Source: DATAXP01 sp036272935
GTDB taxonomy: Bacteria; Planctomycetota; Planctomycetia; Pirellulales; PNKZ01
Assembly: GCA_036272935.1 (NCBI GenBank)
Contig: DATAXP010000154.1
Location: forward strand, 1 to 64,000
Length of the DNA: 64,000 nt
Direction of reading: 5' to 3'
Part shown: positions 51,422 through 59,537 of the stretch, piece by piece
Layout: the number at the start of each line of letters is the position of its first letter
Numbering within the stretch: position 1 is the first letter of the stretch
The notes under the pieces: model-generated
Seen by the model: the letters and a program-made list of their open reading frames with translations, nothing else
Databases searched by the model: none
Told to the model about the DNA's origin: nothing
Translations under genes and position numbers: made by a program

Positions 51422-53896
51422 ATGAAACGCTCATGGCTGAGCGGCGTCCTCGTTTGGGGGGCCGCGCTGGGCACCGTTGCGCCCCTCTCATCGACGGCGT
51501 GGGCGGTGGAATCGGCAGAGACGGTGGTCGTCGATCCGTTCGGCGCCGCCGCAGCGGTTGGGCCTGCACCGATTGCCGAACTTGACGGTCGCGACGAGAC
51601 TGCCGACCTGACGGCCTACCAGCCCGGCGACGAGCCCCCCGCGGTAACGTCTCCGCTCCCCCCGACGCTCCCCGAGACGAACGTCATCGCCGAGCCGCAG
51701 CCCGTTTTGCCGCAGCCGCTGGGCAATCCCGACGCCATTCGCATCCCTTCGGTACTGCGCGGCACGGTGTTCAACGCCCCGCCGGTCAACGGCTATAACG
51801 CTCCGACGTCGACTGTCGGCACGATGGTGAACATGCCGACGCAGTACTTTCCGGGAACGATCGACACCGTGACCCGCAGCGTGCTGCGCGATCAGCAGGT
51901 GCTGATGATGGACGACACCATTCGCGACATTCCCACCGCGGTGAAGGCCTACGGCTCCGACGGCGTGATCCGTCCCGATCAGTTTTTCGTCCGCGGCTTT
52001 GAGGTCACCAGCCAGAACTGGCGCAAGGATGGTTACCTCGACCCCACATACGTTCCTCGCGACCCGGCCAACATCGAACGCATCGACGTGCTCAAGGGAC
52101 CGTCGAGCGTGTTGTACGGTGCCGCCCAGCCGACCGGCACCTTCAACGTCACCACCAAGAAGCCCCTGGCCGACCGCTTTGCCACGGCGGGATTCATGAC
52201 CGGCAGCTACGGCCTGCAGCGTTACACGATCGACGCCAACACCTCGCTGAACGAGGACAAGAGCGCGCTAGTGCGTATCAACGCCGCCTACCAGGACAAC
52301 TACAGCTTCCGCAACGCGATTTACAACCAGCGCGAGTTCTTCTGCCCGATCATCTCGTACGCCTTGGACGACGACACGTCGGTCACCTGGGCGGGCGAAT
52401 ACCAGCACGACAATTTCCGGCTCGACCAGGGTGTGCCGGCGATCAACGGCAATCCATTCGCGATCTCGAACAACACGTTCACTGGCAACCCCAACGGCGA
52501 CGTCGCCGACTACTACAGCTACCGCTCGACGTTCACCTTCGAACGCGTGCTCAGCGACAACTGGAGCATGCGCGTCGGCGAAATGTCGCTGTTCTACAAC
52601 ACGCCGTCGAGCACCACGGTGCTCGACAACGCAATGATCAACCCGGCGACCGGCTTCATCTCGTCGCCCGTCATTCCGCGCGATACCACGGTGGCCTACC
52701 CGTTCACCGAGCAGAACAACGACATCCTCGAAGCGATCAATGGCAAGTTCGACACGGGCGACATTGCGCACAACGTCGTGTTCGGTGCCGAGCAGGACTG
52801 GTTCGTCACCAACCACGACACCTTTACGCAAAGCTCGACCACGAACCTGCTGACCGGCGGTTCGGGCAGCGCCTATCCGCCGATCAACGTGGCCAGTGCC
52901 GGCGCCTTCCCACTGGGCTCGCCGATCAACACCTTCCCGACGGCTGCCTACACTCAGTCGTCGTTCGACAATCCGTACTTTGCCCAGAACCGCTTCGGCT
53001 GGTTCGGCCAGGACATCATGGAGCTGGCGCCGCGGCTGAAGCTGATGCTCGGCGGACGCATCGACTACATGAAGCAGACGTACATCCGCGGCGACATTAC
53101 CACGATTTCCGGGTACGGCACGATCCCTGCCGACTACCTAACCACTACCGACACTTTCACGCAGTTCTCGCCGCGGGTTGGCCTGTCTTACGACCTGATT
53201 CCCGAGCGCATGACCGCCTACGCCATGTATTCGCGTTCGTTCACCCCCAGCGTCGGCGTGGTGAATTTCACCAACGTGCCGCTGCTGCCCGAATACGGCG
53301 ACATTTGGGAAGGGGGTATCAAGACGAAGCTCACCGACCGGCTGTCGTGGAACAACGCCGCCTTCTACATCCGCGAGCACAACGTCAACGTCGAGTTGTT
53401 CGAGGGCACGACCGGCGCGGGAGTGCCAATTTTCGCCACCGATCAGAGCGGCCTGGTCCGCAGCCAGGGTGTCGAATCGAACCTCACCGGCCAGTGGACC
53501 GAACGGCTCAGCACGATCAGCAACTTCGGTTATGTCGACGTGAAGCAGACCAGCATCGACCCCACCGTCAACGGCAAGGGAGTGCGCGGCGTGCCGAACT
53601 GGACCGGCAACGTCTTCACGCGCTACAACTTCATTCAGAATCGCCGCGAGACGGTCGGCACCGCCATCGGCATGATCTACGTCGGCGATCGCATGGGCGA
53701 TTACGCCTCGCCGCTGGTGCTGCCGTCGTACAACATTTGGGACCTCGGCTTCTACTACAATCGGGGCCGGTTCAACGCCAGCCTGCTGTGGGACAACATC
53801 TTCAACGTGAACTACGCGTTGTCGTCGCTGAGCCAATACCAGGTGATCCCCGGCACTCCGTCGAACGTGCGCATGACGCTCTCGGCGACGTTCTAG
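51422..53896 (+). CDS. TonB-dependent outer-membrane receptor (siderophore-receptor type)
   Basis: 824 residues. A signal peptide (to about 29) is followed by a long Pro-rich linker and the plug domain at about 150-255: TIRDIPTAVKAYG, QFFVRGFEV, RIDVLKGPSSVLYGAAQPTG and FNVTTKKPLADR, the pattern of the siderophore-receptor family (TIGR01783). The C-terminal barrel is rich in aromatic girdles and ends MTLSATF with a terminal Phe for BAM recognition. I do not see a clear TonB box. It imports a large ligand across the outer membrane with energy from TonB; the ligand is unknown. A TonB protein is encoded 3 kb away (57111-57887). Confidence 0.93.
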   Translation: MKRSWLSGVLVWGAALGTVAPLSSTAWAVESAETVVVDPFGAAAAVGPAPIAELDGRDETADLTAYQPGDEPPAVTSPLPPTLPETNVIAEPQPVLPQPLGNPDAIRIPSVLRGTVFNAPPVNGYNAPTSTVGTMVNMPTQYFPGTIDTVTRSVLRDQQVLMMDDTIRDIPTAVKAYGSDGVIRPDQFFVRGFEVTSQNWRKDGYLDPTYVPRDPANIERIDVLKGPSSVLYGAAQPTGTFNVTTKKPLADRFATAGFMTGSYGLQRYTIDANTSLNEDKSALVRINAAYQDNYSFRNAIYNQREFFCPIISYALDDDTSVTWAGEYQHDNFRLDQGVPAINGNPFAISNNTFTGNPNGDVADYYSYRSTFTFERVLSDNWSMRVGEMSLFYNTPSSTTVLDNAMINPATGFISSPVIPRDTTVAYPFTEQNNDILEAINGKFDTGDIAHNVVFGAEQDWFVTNHDTFTQSSTTNLLTGGSGSAYPPINVASAGAFPLGSPINTFPTAAYTQSSFDNPYFAQNRFGWFGQDIMELAPRLKLMLGGRIDYMKQTYIRGDITTISGYGTIPADYLTTTDTFTQFSPRVGLSYDLIPERMTAYAMYSRSFTPSVGVVNFTNVPLLPEYGDIWEGGIKTKLTDRLSWNNAAFYIREHNVNVELFEGTTGAGVPIFATDQSGLVRSQGVESNLTGQWTERLSTISNFGYVDVKQTSIDPTVNGKGVRGVPNWTGNVFTRYNFIQNRRETVGTAIGMIYVGDRMGDYASPLVLPSYNIWDLGFYYNRGRFNASLLWDNIFNVNYALSSLSQYQVIPGTPSNVRMTLSATF

Positions 53897-53901
53897 TGGC
53901 A

Positions 53902-53990
53902 GGCTACGGACTACGGACTTCGGGCTACGGCATGCGATCGTTTCCCCGTAGCCCGTAGCCCGTAGCCCGTAGCCCGTAGCCCGTAGCCCG
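53902..53990. repeat. CCCGTAG tandem repeat with inverted copies
   Basis: Six complete copies of the 7-mer CCCGTAG lie head to tail at 53945-53986, with a partial seventh to 53990. Upstream, GGCTACGG (53902-53909), CTACGG (53911) and CGGGCTACGG (53921-53930) are its reverse complements. CGGGCTACGG pairs perfectly with CCGTAGCCCG at 53946-53955 over a 15-base loop. The element follows the TonB-receptor stop by 5 bases, so it probably forms the 3' end of that transcript. Copy number of the 7-mer can vary by slippage. Confidence 0.8.
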
Positions 53991-54000
53991 GCCATCGCCT

Positions 54001-54030
54001 ATGATATTCGCACTTCGGTACGAATATCAT
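54001..54030 (+). promoter_or_regulatory. Perfect 10-bp inverted repeat upstream of the dioxygenase gene
   Basis: ATGATATTCG (54001-54010) and CGAATATCAT (54021-54030) are exact reverse complements around a 10-base spacer. The repeat is AT-rich inside GC-rich DNA and ends 20 bases before the PhyH start codon, so it lies in the promoter-to-leader zone of the PhyH-MFS-ArsI-like operon. The arm spacing of 20 bases (two helical turns) suits a dimeric repressor. An RNA hairpin is the alternative. Confidence 0.55.
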
Positions 54031-54050
54031 GTTGGCCCGGGTGCAAACCC

Positions 54051-54836
54051 ATGAGCACGACGGTTCCAGGCGCCGCGTTGGACGACGAGCAGTTGCGGCA
54101 ATACGAGGGCGACGGCTTTCTCATCGTCCGCGGCGTCTTCTCTTCCGACGAGATGATGGCACTCGAGCGCGAAGCCTCGGCCCTGTGGTGGCGCAAGGAT
54201 CTGATCGACACCAAGAACATTCGCTGCCGCTGGCAGGACAACGTCGAATCGGGCGAATGTACCTTCGAGTGCTTCGACCCGGTGATCGATCTGGGGCCGG
54301 TAGCGGCGCAGATGGCGCGAGATCCACGCATCGTCGAGCCGTTGGCATCGATTTACGGTTCACCGGCGCATCTGTTCAAGGACAAGCTGATCTTCAAGCC
54401 GCCGGGAGTTCGCGGCTACGCGCTGCACCAGGACTACATCGGCTGGAAGAGTTTTCCACGCACCTTCATCACCGTGCTGTTGGCGATCGACGCCGCCGGC
54501 GAGGACAACGGCGCCACCGAAGTGTTTCCCGGCTACCACCGCGAGGGTTACCTGTCGCCCGAGGATGGCATGTACCATGAGGTGCCGCTGGAGAAAATCG
54601 ACGAATCGCGCGGCGTAAAGCTCGATCTGCGGCCCGGCGACATTGCGATGTTCGGTGCGTTCACGCCCCACCGCTCGGCGCCGAACCGCAGCGATCGTTG
54701 GCGGCGGCAGCTCTATTTGAGCTACAACGCCGACGACGATGGCGGCGACCAACGCCTTGCGCACTATCGCGAGTTCCACGCCTGGCTGCGCGAGCGTTAC
54801 GCCGAGTACGACAAGTCCGACACCTATTTCAAGTAG
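54051..54836 (+). CDS. Phytanoyl-CoA dioxygenase (PhyH) family protein
   Basis: 261 residues. The double-stranded beta-helix iron site is present: His126-x-Asp128 in LHQDYIGW and the distal His207 in FTPHRSAPNRS, with an Arg nearby (DRWRR) to hold 2-oxoglutarate. An N-terminal helix (LDDEQLRQYEGDGFLIVRGVF) is typical. The family hydroxylates small molecules or lipids in the cytoplasm. It is first of an operon with the MFS gene (one base apart) and the ArsI-like gene. The start ATG follows a perfect inverted repeat. The substrate is unknown. Confidence 0.9.
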   Translation: MSTTVPGAALDDEQLRQYEGDGFLIVRGVFSSDEMMALEREASALWWRKDLIDTKNIRCRWQDNVESGECTFECFDPVIDLGPVAAQMARDPRIVEPLASIYGSPAHLFKDKLIFKPPGVRGYALHQDYIGWKSFPRTFITVLLAIDAAGEDNGATEVFPGYHREGYLSPEDGMYHEVPLEKIDESRGVKLDLRPGDIAMFGAFTPHRSAPNRSDRWRRQLYLSYNADDDGGDQRLAHYREFHAWLRERYAEYDKSDTYFK

Positions 54837-54837
54837 C

Positions 54838-56124
54838 ATGGCGAGCGAAAGTCCTACGTCGACGGCCGTCGCGGAGCCTGTGGCGGAGTCGCTGCAGCGC
54901 TCGGCGATCCATTACGGATGGCTAATGGTCCCGCTGGCCTCGGCCGCGATGGTCGCCACGCTCCCGGGACGCACGCACGGCCTGGGGCTCGTCAGCTCGC
55001 CGCTGATGAGCGACCTGGAAATCGGACCGAACACCTACGCCCAGATGAACCTGTGGGCCACGCTGATCGGCGCGCTGTTCTGCCTGCCCTGCGGCTGGAT
55101 GATCGACCGTTTCGGCCTGCGCAGCATGGTGACGCTGGTGCTCGCGGGGCTCGCGACAGTGGTGCTTGGTATGAGCCAGGTGGCAGCGCTGCCGCTGCTG
55201 TTCGTGTTGATCATGCTCTCGCGCGGTCTGGGACAGAGCATGCTCTCGATCGTCAGCATCACGATGGTCGGCAAATGGTTCACCGCCCGCTGGGTCGGCC
55301 TGGCGATGGGCGTGTACTCGGTGCTGCTGGGCCTGGGGTTCGGCGTCGCTTTCAAGACGGTCGGCAAATCGGTGCTCGAGCACGGTTGGCGCGATACATG
55401 GGCCGGCATTGGCTGGTGGTTGCTGGGCGTTGCCGCCGTGTCGCTGTTACTAGTGCGCGATCCACCGCGGCGCGCCGCTGTGCAATCTACGACTGATGTG
55501 CTTGATCAACCGAGCGTATCGCTGAGGGAAGCACTAGCGACGCCGTGCTTTTGGGTCTTCGCCTTGGCCAGTTCGTTTTACGGGTTGTTCAGCTCGGGAA
55601 TCGCGTTGTTCAACCAGGCGATTCTTGAAGAGCTGGGGTTCACGGCGGCGCTGTATCACAACACGTTGGCGCTGGGCGCCGTCGTGGGGATGGCGTTCAA
55701 TTTGTTGGGAGGCTTGCTCCTGGCCTGGATACCGTTGCGGGCACAACTCAGCGCGGCCATGGCGGTGATGGCAGTGGCGTTGTTCTTGTTGCCGCAAGCG
55801 AGAAACGAGACGGCGGTCTACGCGAACGCGGTGGCGATGGGAGCGGCCGGCGGATTGGTGACCGTGGTGTTTTTCTCGGTGTGGGCACGTGCGTTCGGTA
55901 AGATGCACCTGGGACGCATCCAGGCGCTGGCCCAGATGCTTACCGTCGTCGCGTCGGCCGTGGGGCCACTGGCGATCGCCGCGGCCCACGAACAGACCGG
56001 ATCGTACCTGACGGCTTATCAGTGGTTCGCACCGGTGGCCGTCGCCTGGGCAGTTGCCGCCGCACTGACGCCGATGCCGAAATCGGGGCGTTTTCAAAGG
56101 AGAGCTGCTGATGTCCGTCGCTGA
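54838..56124 (+). CDS. MFS transporter
   Basis: 428 residues with 12 predicted helices. The loop 2-3 motif CGWMIDRFGLRSMVTL and the paired glycine-rich helices are usual for the major facilitator superfamily; the layout fits the monocarboxylate/oxalate-like or organic-acid carriers. It begins one base after the dioxygenase stop (TAGCATG). The internal longer frame upstream is in another gene. Its 3' end overlaps the ArsI-like gene by 14 bases, and the latter's GGAGAG ribosome binding site is within it. Whether it exports or imports, and what, is not known. Confidence 0.9.
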   Translation: MASESPTSTAVAEPVAESLQRSAIHYGWLMVPLASAAMVATLPGRTHGLGLVSSPLMSDLEIGPNTYAQMNLWATLIGALFCLPCGWMIDRFGLRSMVTLVLAGLATVVLGMSQVAALPLLFVLIMLSRGLGQSMLSIVSITMVGKWFTARWVGLAMGVYSVLLGLGFGVAFKTVGKSVLEHGWRDTWAGIGWWLLGVAAVSLLLVRDPPRRAAVQSTTDVLDQPSVSLREALATPCFWVFALASSFYGLFSSGIALFNQAILEELGFTAALYHNTLALGAVVGMAFNLLGGLLLAWIPLRAQLSAAMAVMAVALFLLPQARNETAVYANAVAMGAAGGLVTVVFFSVWARAFGKMHLGRIQALAQMLTVVASAVGPLAIAAAHEQTGSYLTAYQWFAPVAVAWAVAAALTPMPKSGRFQRRAADVRR

Positions 56125-57082
56125 GGCTGCAAAACCGATTCAAAACGCGTCGACCCCCGACACGGTCGCACGGTTTCATTTGTCGCTGAACGTTGCCGAT
56201 CTCGACCGGTCGATCACGTTCTATCGCATGCTATTCGGCGTCGAGCCCGCGAAGGTGCGCGACGGTTACGTCAAATTCGAGACTGCCGAGCCGCCGTTGG
56301 TCATGTCGCTGGTGCCTCAAGGCCACGCCGGCGGCGGAGCGTTGAACCACGTTGGGCTGCGCCTAACCGATGCTAAGGTACTAGTGGCGGCTCAGGTGCG
56401 GTTGGAAAGCGCCGGCTTCCGCACGCAGCGCGAGGAAGGGGTCGAATGCTGCTACGCCCGGCAGACGAAGTTCTGGGTCACCGATCCAGACAACACGCTG
56501 TGGGAGCTGTACATCCTGCACGAGGATGTCGAAGAGCACAGCGACGAGCATGCTCCCACAATGCGAACTGCCGCCGACGTGCGCGCGTTAGGAGTACAGT
56601 CGCCCGACGTGATTGCCATTTCGTCCGAACCAGCGAAGGCGTCGTGGCGGCATTTCCTCGTGCAGCCGATTCCATCGTCGATCGAACACGCCGACGCCTC
56701 GATCGACGAGGTGCAACTGCAAGGCACGTTCAACCTGGCTCCTGATGCGTCGCGGCAACGCGCGCTGTTGGCCGAGGTACTGCGGGTGTTGCGTCCTGGC
56801 GGACGTGTTTGGGTACACGGCCTGGCGGCTGACCGACCGCTGGCGAGCAAGCCGCAGCTGCCAGGGCCCGCGGCGCTGGTCGAGCATGTGCCACTGTTGG
56901 GGAGCGTCGCCGAGACCCTGGCCGATGCCGGCTTCGTGAACGTGCAGTATCTGAAGGTAGGCAAATCGCCATGCTTTGTTGCCGACGGCGTTGAGATGCG
57001 CGAGTTGCAACTCGCGGCATCCAAGCCCGATCCCTCGCAGCCGCCGCAGACCGGTATGGCATGCCATACGGAGAAAGCTTAG
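56111..57082 (+). CDS. ArsI/CadI-type VOC dioxygenase fused to a methyltransferase-like half-domain
   Basis: 323 residues. Residues about 20-140 match the ArsI/CadI glyoxalase-fold group: Fe(II) ligands His23 (FHLSLNV), His80 (LNHVGL) and Glu132 (WELY), and the vicinal Cys113-Cys114 (VECCYA) used for arsenic in ArsI. The 57-residue His-His and the 18/19-residue Cys-Cys-to-Glu spacings equal those of ArsI. Residues 195-303 look like the C-terminal half of a class I SAM methyltransferase (VQLQGTFNLAPDASRQRALL, EVLRVLRPGGRVWVHG, ADAGFVNVQYLKVG, VADGVEMREL), but the SAM-binding GxGxG half is absent. ArsI cleaves C-As bonds of trivalent organoarsenicals. Function here is inferred. Confidence 0.82.
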   Translation: MSVAEAAKPIQNASTPDTVARFHLSLNVADLDRSITFYRMLFGVEPAKVRDGYVKFETAEPPLVMSLVPQGHAGGGALNHVGLRLTDAKVLVAAQVRLESAGFRTQREEGVECCYARQTKFWVTDPDNTLWELYILHEDVEEHSDEHAPTMRTAADVRALGVQSPDVIAISSEPAKASWRHFLVQPIPSSIEHADASIDEVQLQGTFNLAPDASRQRALLAEVLRVLRPGGRVWVHGLAADRPLASKPQLPGPAALVEHVPLLGSVAETLADAGFVNVQYLKVGKSPCFVADGVEMRELQLAASKPDPSQPPQTGMACHTEKA

Positions 57083-57110
57083 CCGCTGCGTCCTCGCGGC
57101 GCATGGGCAT

Positions 57111-57887
57111 TCACCGGCGGATCGTGAAGTTCACTGGCACCAGGCGTTCGCAGGCCACGGCGATGCCGCGACGCCGCCCTGGAATGAACCGCCAGCGCTG
57201 CACGGTCTCGAGCGCCGCGCGATCGAGCGATGCGGTGCCGCTCGATTGATGGACACGCACGCTGCCGGCGCCGCCGTCGGCTTCGATGGTCACCCACAGA
57301 ACTACGACTCCCTGGATTCCAGCCGAAAGTGCTTCGGAAGGATACGGCGGCATGGGGTTGGTCGGCGTGGCACGCGGCTCCTCGTCGACGTCGGAACCTT
57401 CGATCGCCACTGAGAATGGCGATGCCGTTGCGTCGATTTCGGCGATCTCATCCACTTGTTCGCGCTGCTTGCGCGGCACCGGCTCAGGCAGCTCCAGATC
57501 GAGCTGCTCATCGTGTTCGCGCGGCCGCATCTCCGGCGGCAGCGGCGGATCAAGCGGTGCTTGCGCCAGCGCATCGGGGTGTCGCGGAAGCACGTCACGC
57601 TCGGCCTTGCGATCGAGGTCCATCACCGGTTTGACCTTGGCCGGCGGCTCGATCAGCTCGCGCGGGTCGAGCTCGATTTCGCTTTCCTCGGAGGGCTCGT
57701 CCGGCTGGGCCTTCGCGGCCATCGATGCCATGAGCTGCACCGAGGCTCGCCCCTGTTGCTGCGTCCACAGCATCGGCGCTTCGTCGAGCGCCAAGTACAT
57801 GCAGCCCAACACCCCGGCGTGGAATGCTGCGCTTGCGGCGCATGAAATGAATTCGCGCATACGTGCCGGCCTACGCAAAAGCACCAT
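57111..57887 (-). CDS. TonB-like energy transducer
   Basis: 258 residues. One N-terminal membrane segment (about 10-35, FISCAASAAFHAGVLGCMYLAL) is followed by a long acidic/Pro-rich spacer (PEPVPRKQRE) and a C-terminal TonB domain. That domain has PMPPYPSEALSAGIQGVVVLWVTI and the closing ALETVQRWRFIPGRRRGIAVACERLVPVNFTIRR (YPS.A. and W.F.P are the family marks). It transfers proton-motive energy from ExbBD to an outer-membrane receptor. Two start codons (57887 and 57860) are possible. Divergent from arsR with a 127-base spacer. The TonB receptor at 51422 may be its client. Confidence 0.88.
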   Translation of the reverse strand: MVLLRRPARMREFISCAASAAFHAGVLGCMYLALDEAPMLWTQQQGRASVQLMASMAAKAQPDEPSEESEIELDPRELIEPPAKVKPVMDLDRKAERDVLPRHPDALAQAPLDPPLPPEMRPREHDEQLDLELPEPVPRKQREQVDEIAEIDATASPFSVAIEGSDVDEEPRATPTNPMPPYPSEALSAGIQGVVVLWVTIEADGGAGSVRVHQSSGTASLDRAALETVQRWRFIPGRRRGIAVACERLVPVNFTIRR

Positions 57888-57930
57888 CGCCCAATCGCGG
57901 ACGATCGGCTACGATAACGAAGCGTCGCAA

Positions 57931-57959
57931 GTCAATACTCTAACGGACGTAAGATTGAC
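57931..57959. promoter_or_regulatory. Operator-like inverted repeat between TonB and arsR genes
   Basis: GTCAAT (57931-57936) and ATTGAC (57954-57959) are inverted with a 17-base spacer, in the divergent promoter region. ArsR-type repressors often bind imperfect dyads like this, but the arms are short. The element could serve both the TonB and arsR genes. Confidence 0.35.
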
Positions 57960-58014
57960 GTGCAAGCTGCCGGACTCGGGCGGCCGCGAGCATTCGAATG
58001 TGCGGGACGAGCAC

Positions 58015-58332
58015 ATGAAAAGCCCCAAGGAATTCGATCACTGCGCGGATCGGCTCAAGGCGCTGGCCGACCGCGAGCGGTTGCGGATTATCCAGTGCCT
58101 GTTCTCCGGGCCGCATAATGTCGGCGAAGTGGCCCACGCGCTGCGTGAAGACATCGTCAAGGTATCGCATCATTTGGGTGTGCTGCGCGAGGCCGGCCTG
58201 GTGAGCGCCACCAAGCATGGCCGATTCGTGGTCTACGAAATTCCCGCCGACGTCGCGGCCCGCAACCGGCAACATGCCCCGGCCGGCAACGTGATCGACT
58301 TGGGCTGCTGCCGGCTCGACCTGTCGGAATGA
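58015..58332 (+). CDS. ArsR-family repressor with C-terminal Cys pair
   Basis: 105 residues. The winged-helix core is intact: FDHCADRLKALADRERLRII, GEVAHALREDIVKVSHHLGV, LREAGLVSATKHGRFVVYEI. The classical alpha3 metal motif ELCVCDL is absent (HNVGEV is in its place). There is a vicinal Cys98-Cys99 near the end (DLGCCRLD), comparable in position to Cys95/Cys96 of Acidithiobacillus ferrooxidans ArsR, which binds As(III). Cys10 and Cys28 are additional. A larger frame exists upstream but is antisense to TonB. It is 39 bases ahead of the aldo/keto reductase on the same strand. DNA binding in the absence of ligand is expected. Confidence 0.9.
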   Translation: MKSPKEFDHCADRLKALADRERLRIIQCLFSGPHNVGEVAHALREDIVKVSHHLGVLREAGLVSATKHGRFVVYEIPADVAARNRQHAPAGNVIDLGCCRLDLSE

Positions 58333-58371
58333 ATCGATCGCGCGACGACGGAGCCGACGGAGATTCCCGGC

Positions 58372-59358
58372 ATGAATTACGTGCGGTTGGGTCGAACGGG
58401 ATTGAAGGTTTCGCGCATCTGCCTGGGATGCATGAGCTACGGCGTGCCCGAGCGCGGGCCGCATCCGTGGACGCTCGACGAGGCGCAAAGCCGGCCATTC
58501 CTGGCCCGGGCGCTGGAGCTAGGCATCAATTTTTTCGACACGGCCAACGTCTATTCCGACGGCACGAGCGAAGAGATCGTCGGCCGAGCGCTGGGCGAGA
58601 TGGCCCGCCGCGAGGAACTGGTCATCGCCACCAAGGTACACGGCCGAATGCGTTCCGACGTGAACGGCCGCGGCCTTTCGCGCAAAGCAATTCTCACCGA
58701 GATCGACGCCAGCCTGCGACGGCTCAAGACCGATTACGTCGACCTGTACCAGATTCATCGCTGGGACTACGACACGCCGATCGAAGAGACACTCGAAGCG
58801 CTGCACGACGTGGTGCGTGCCGGCAAGGCGCGGTACATCGGAGCGTCGAGCATGTACGCCTGGCAATTCTGCCAGGCATTGCACCTGGCCGATCGGCACG
58901 GCTGGACGCGGTTCGTCTCGATGCAGGACTACTACAACCTGCTGTACCGCGAGGAAGAGCGCGAGATGCTCGGGCTGTGCGCGGCCGCTGGCGTCGGCGT
59001 GCTACCGTGGAGCCCGTTGGCACGCGGCCGGCTGGCGCGACCGTGGAACGAGCGGAGCAGCACCGAGCGCGCCGCAACCGATGAGTTCGGCAAGACGCTT
59101 TATGCAGCGACGGAGGAGGCCGACTGGCGCGTGGTCGATCGGGTCGTTGAGTTGGCCGCGGCCCGCGGTGTGCCGCAGGCGCAAATCGCGCTGGCGTGGG
59201 TGCTGCACAAGACGGTGGTGACCTCGCCGATCGTGGGTGCGACGAAGCCACATCATCTGGACGATGCGATTGCCGCGCTAGCGATCAAGCTCTCGGCCGA
59301 CGAGCTAACGAAGCTCGAAGAGCCTTACGTGCCGCATCCGGTGCTGGGTTTTACGTGA
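58372..59358 (+). CDS. Aldo/keto reductase
   Basis: 328 residues, an 8-stranded barrel. The catalytic tetrad is there: Asp56 and Tyr61 in NFFDTANVYSDG, Lys88 in IATKVHG and His in LYQIHRWD. The N-terminal MNYVRLGRTGLKVSRICLGC and the C-terminal IVGATKPHHLDDAIAAL are family marks of the AKR11/AKR12 group (auxin-induced or YajO-like). It reduces aldehydes or ketones with NADPH. It is co-directional with arsR (39-base gap), so it might be under ArsR control, but AKRs are common and this may be fortuitous. Confidence 0.92.
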   Translation: MNYVRLGRTGLKVSRICLGCMSYGVPERGPHPWTLDEAQSRPFLARALELGINFFDTANVYSDGTSEEIVGRALGEMARREELVIATKVHGRMRSDVNGRGLSRKAILTEIDASLRRLKTDYVDLYQIHRWDYDTPIEETLEALHDVVRAGKARYIGASSMYAWQFCQALHLADRHGWTRFVSMQDYYNLLYREEEREMLGLCAAAGVGVLPWSPLARGRLARPWNERSSTERAATDEFGKTLYAATEEADWRVVDRVVELAAARGVPQAQIALAWVLHKTVVTSPIVGATKPHHLDDAIAALAIKLSADELTKLEEPYVPHPVLGFT

Positions 59359-59537
59359 TCCCGGCATTTGCCCAGTACTGCCTGGCGCGGTCGTAACGAG
59401 CGATTGGTCGCGAAGTGCGATGGGTGCCAAACGCATTCGTTGACCCTTCCGGCAGCAGCCCTTAGGATGAACGATACGCCCGTCGGCCCATGGACCACGC
59501 CGGCCGCGGCGACCCGACGACAGGATTCAGGATAGCA

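Noticed and set aside
53945..53990. Possible CRISPR array
   Set aside because: The units are only 7 bases and directly adjacent without spacers, so this is a simple tandem repeat.
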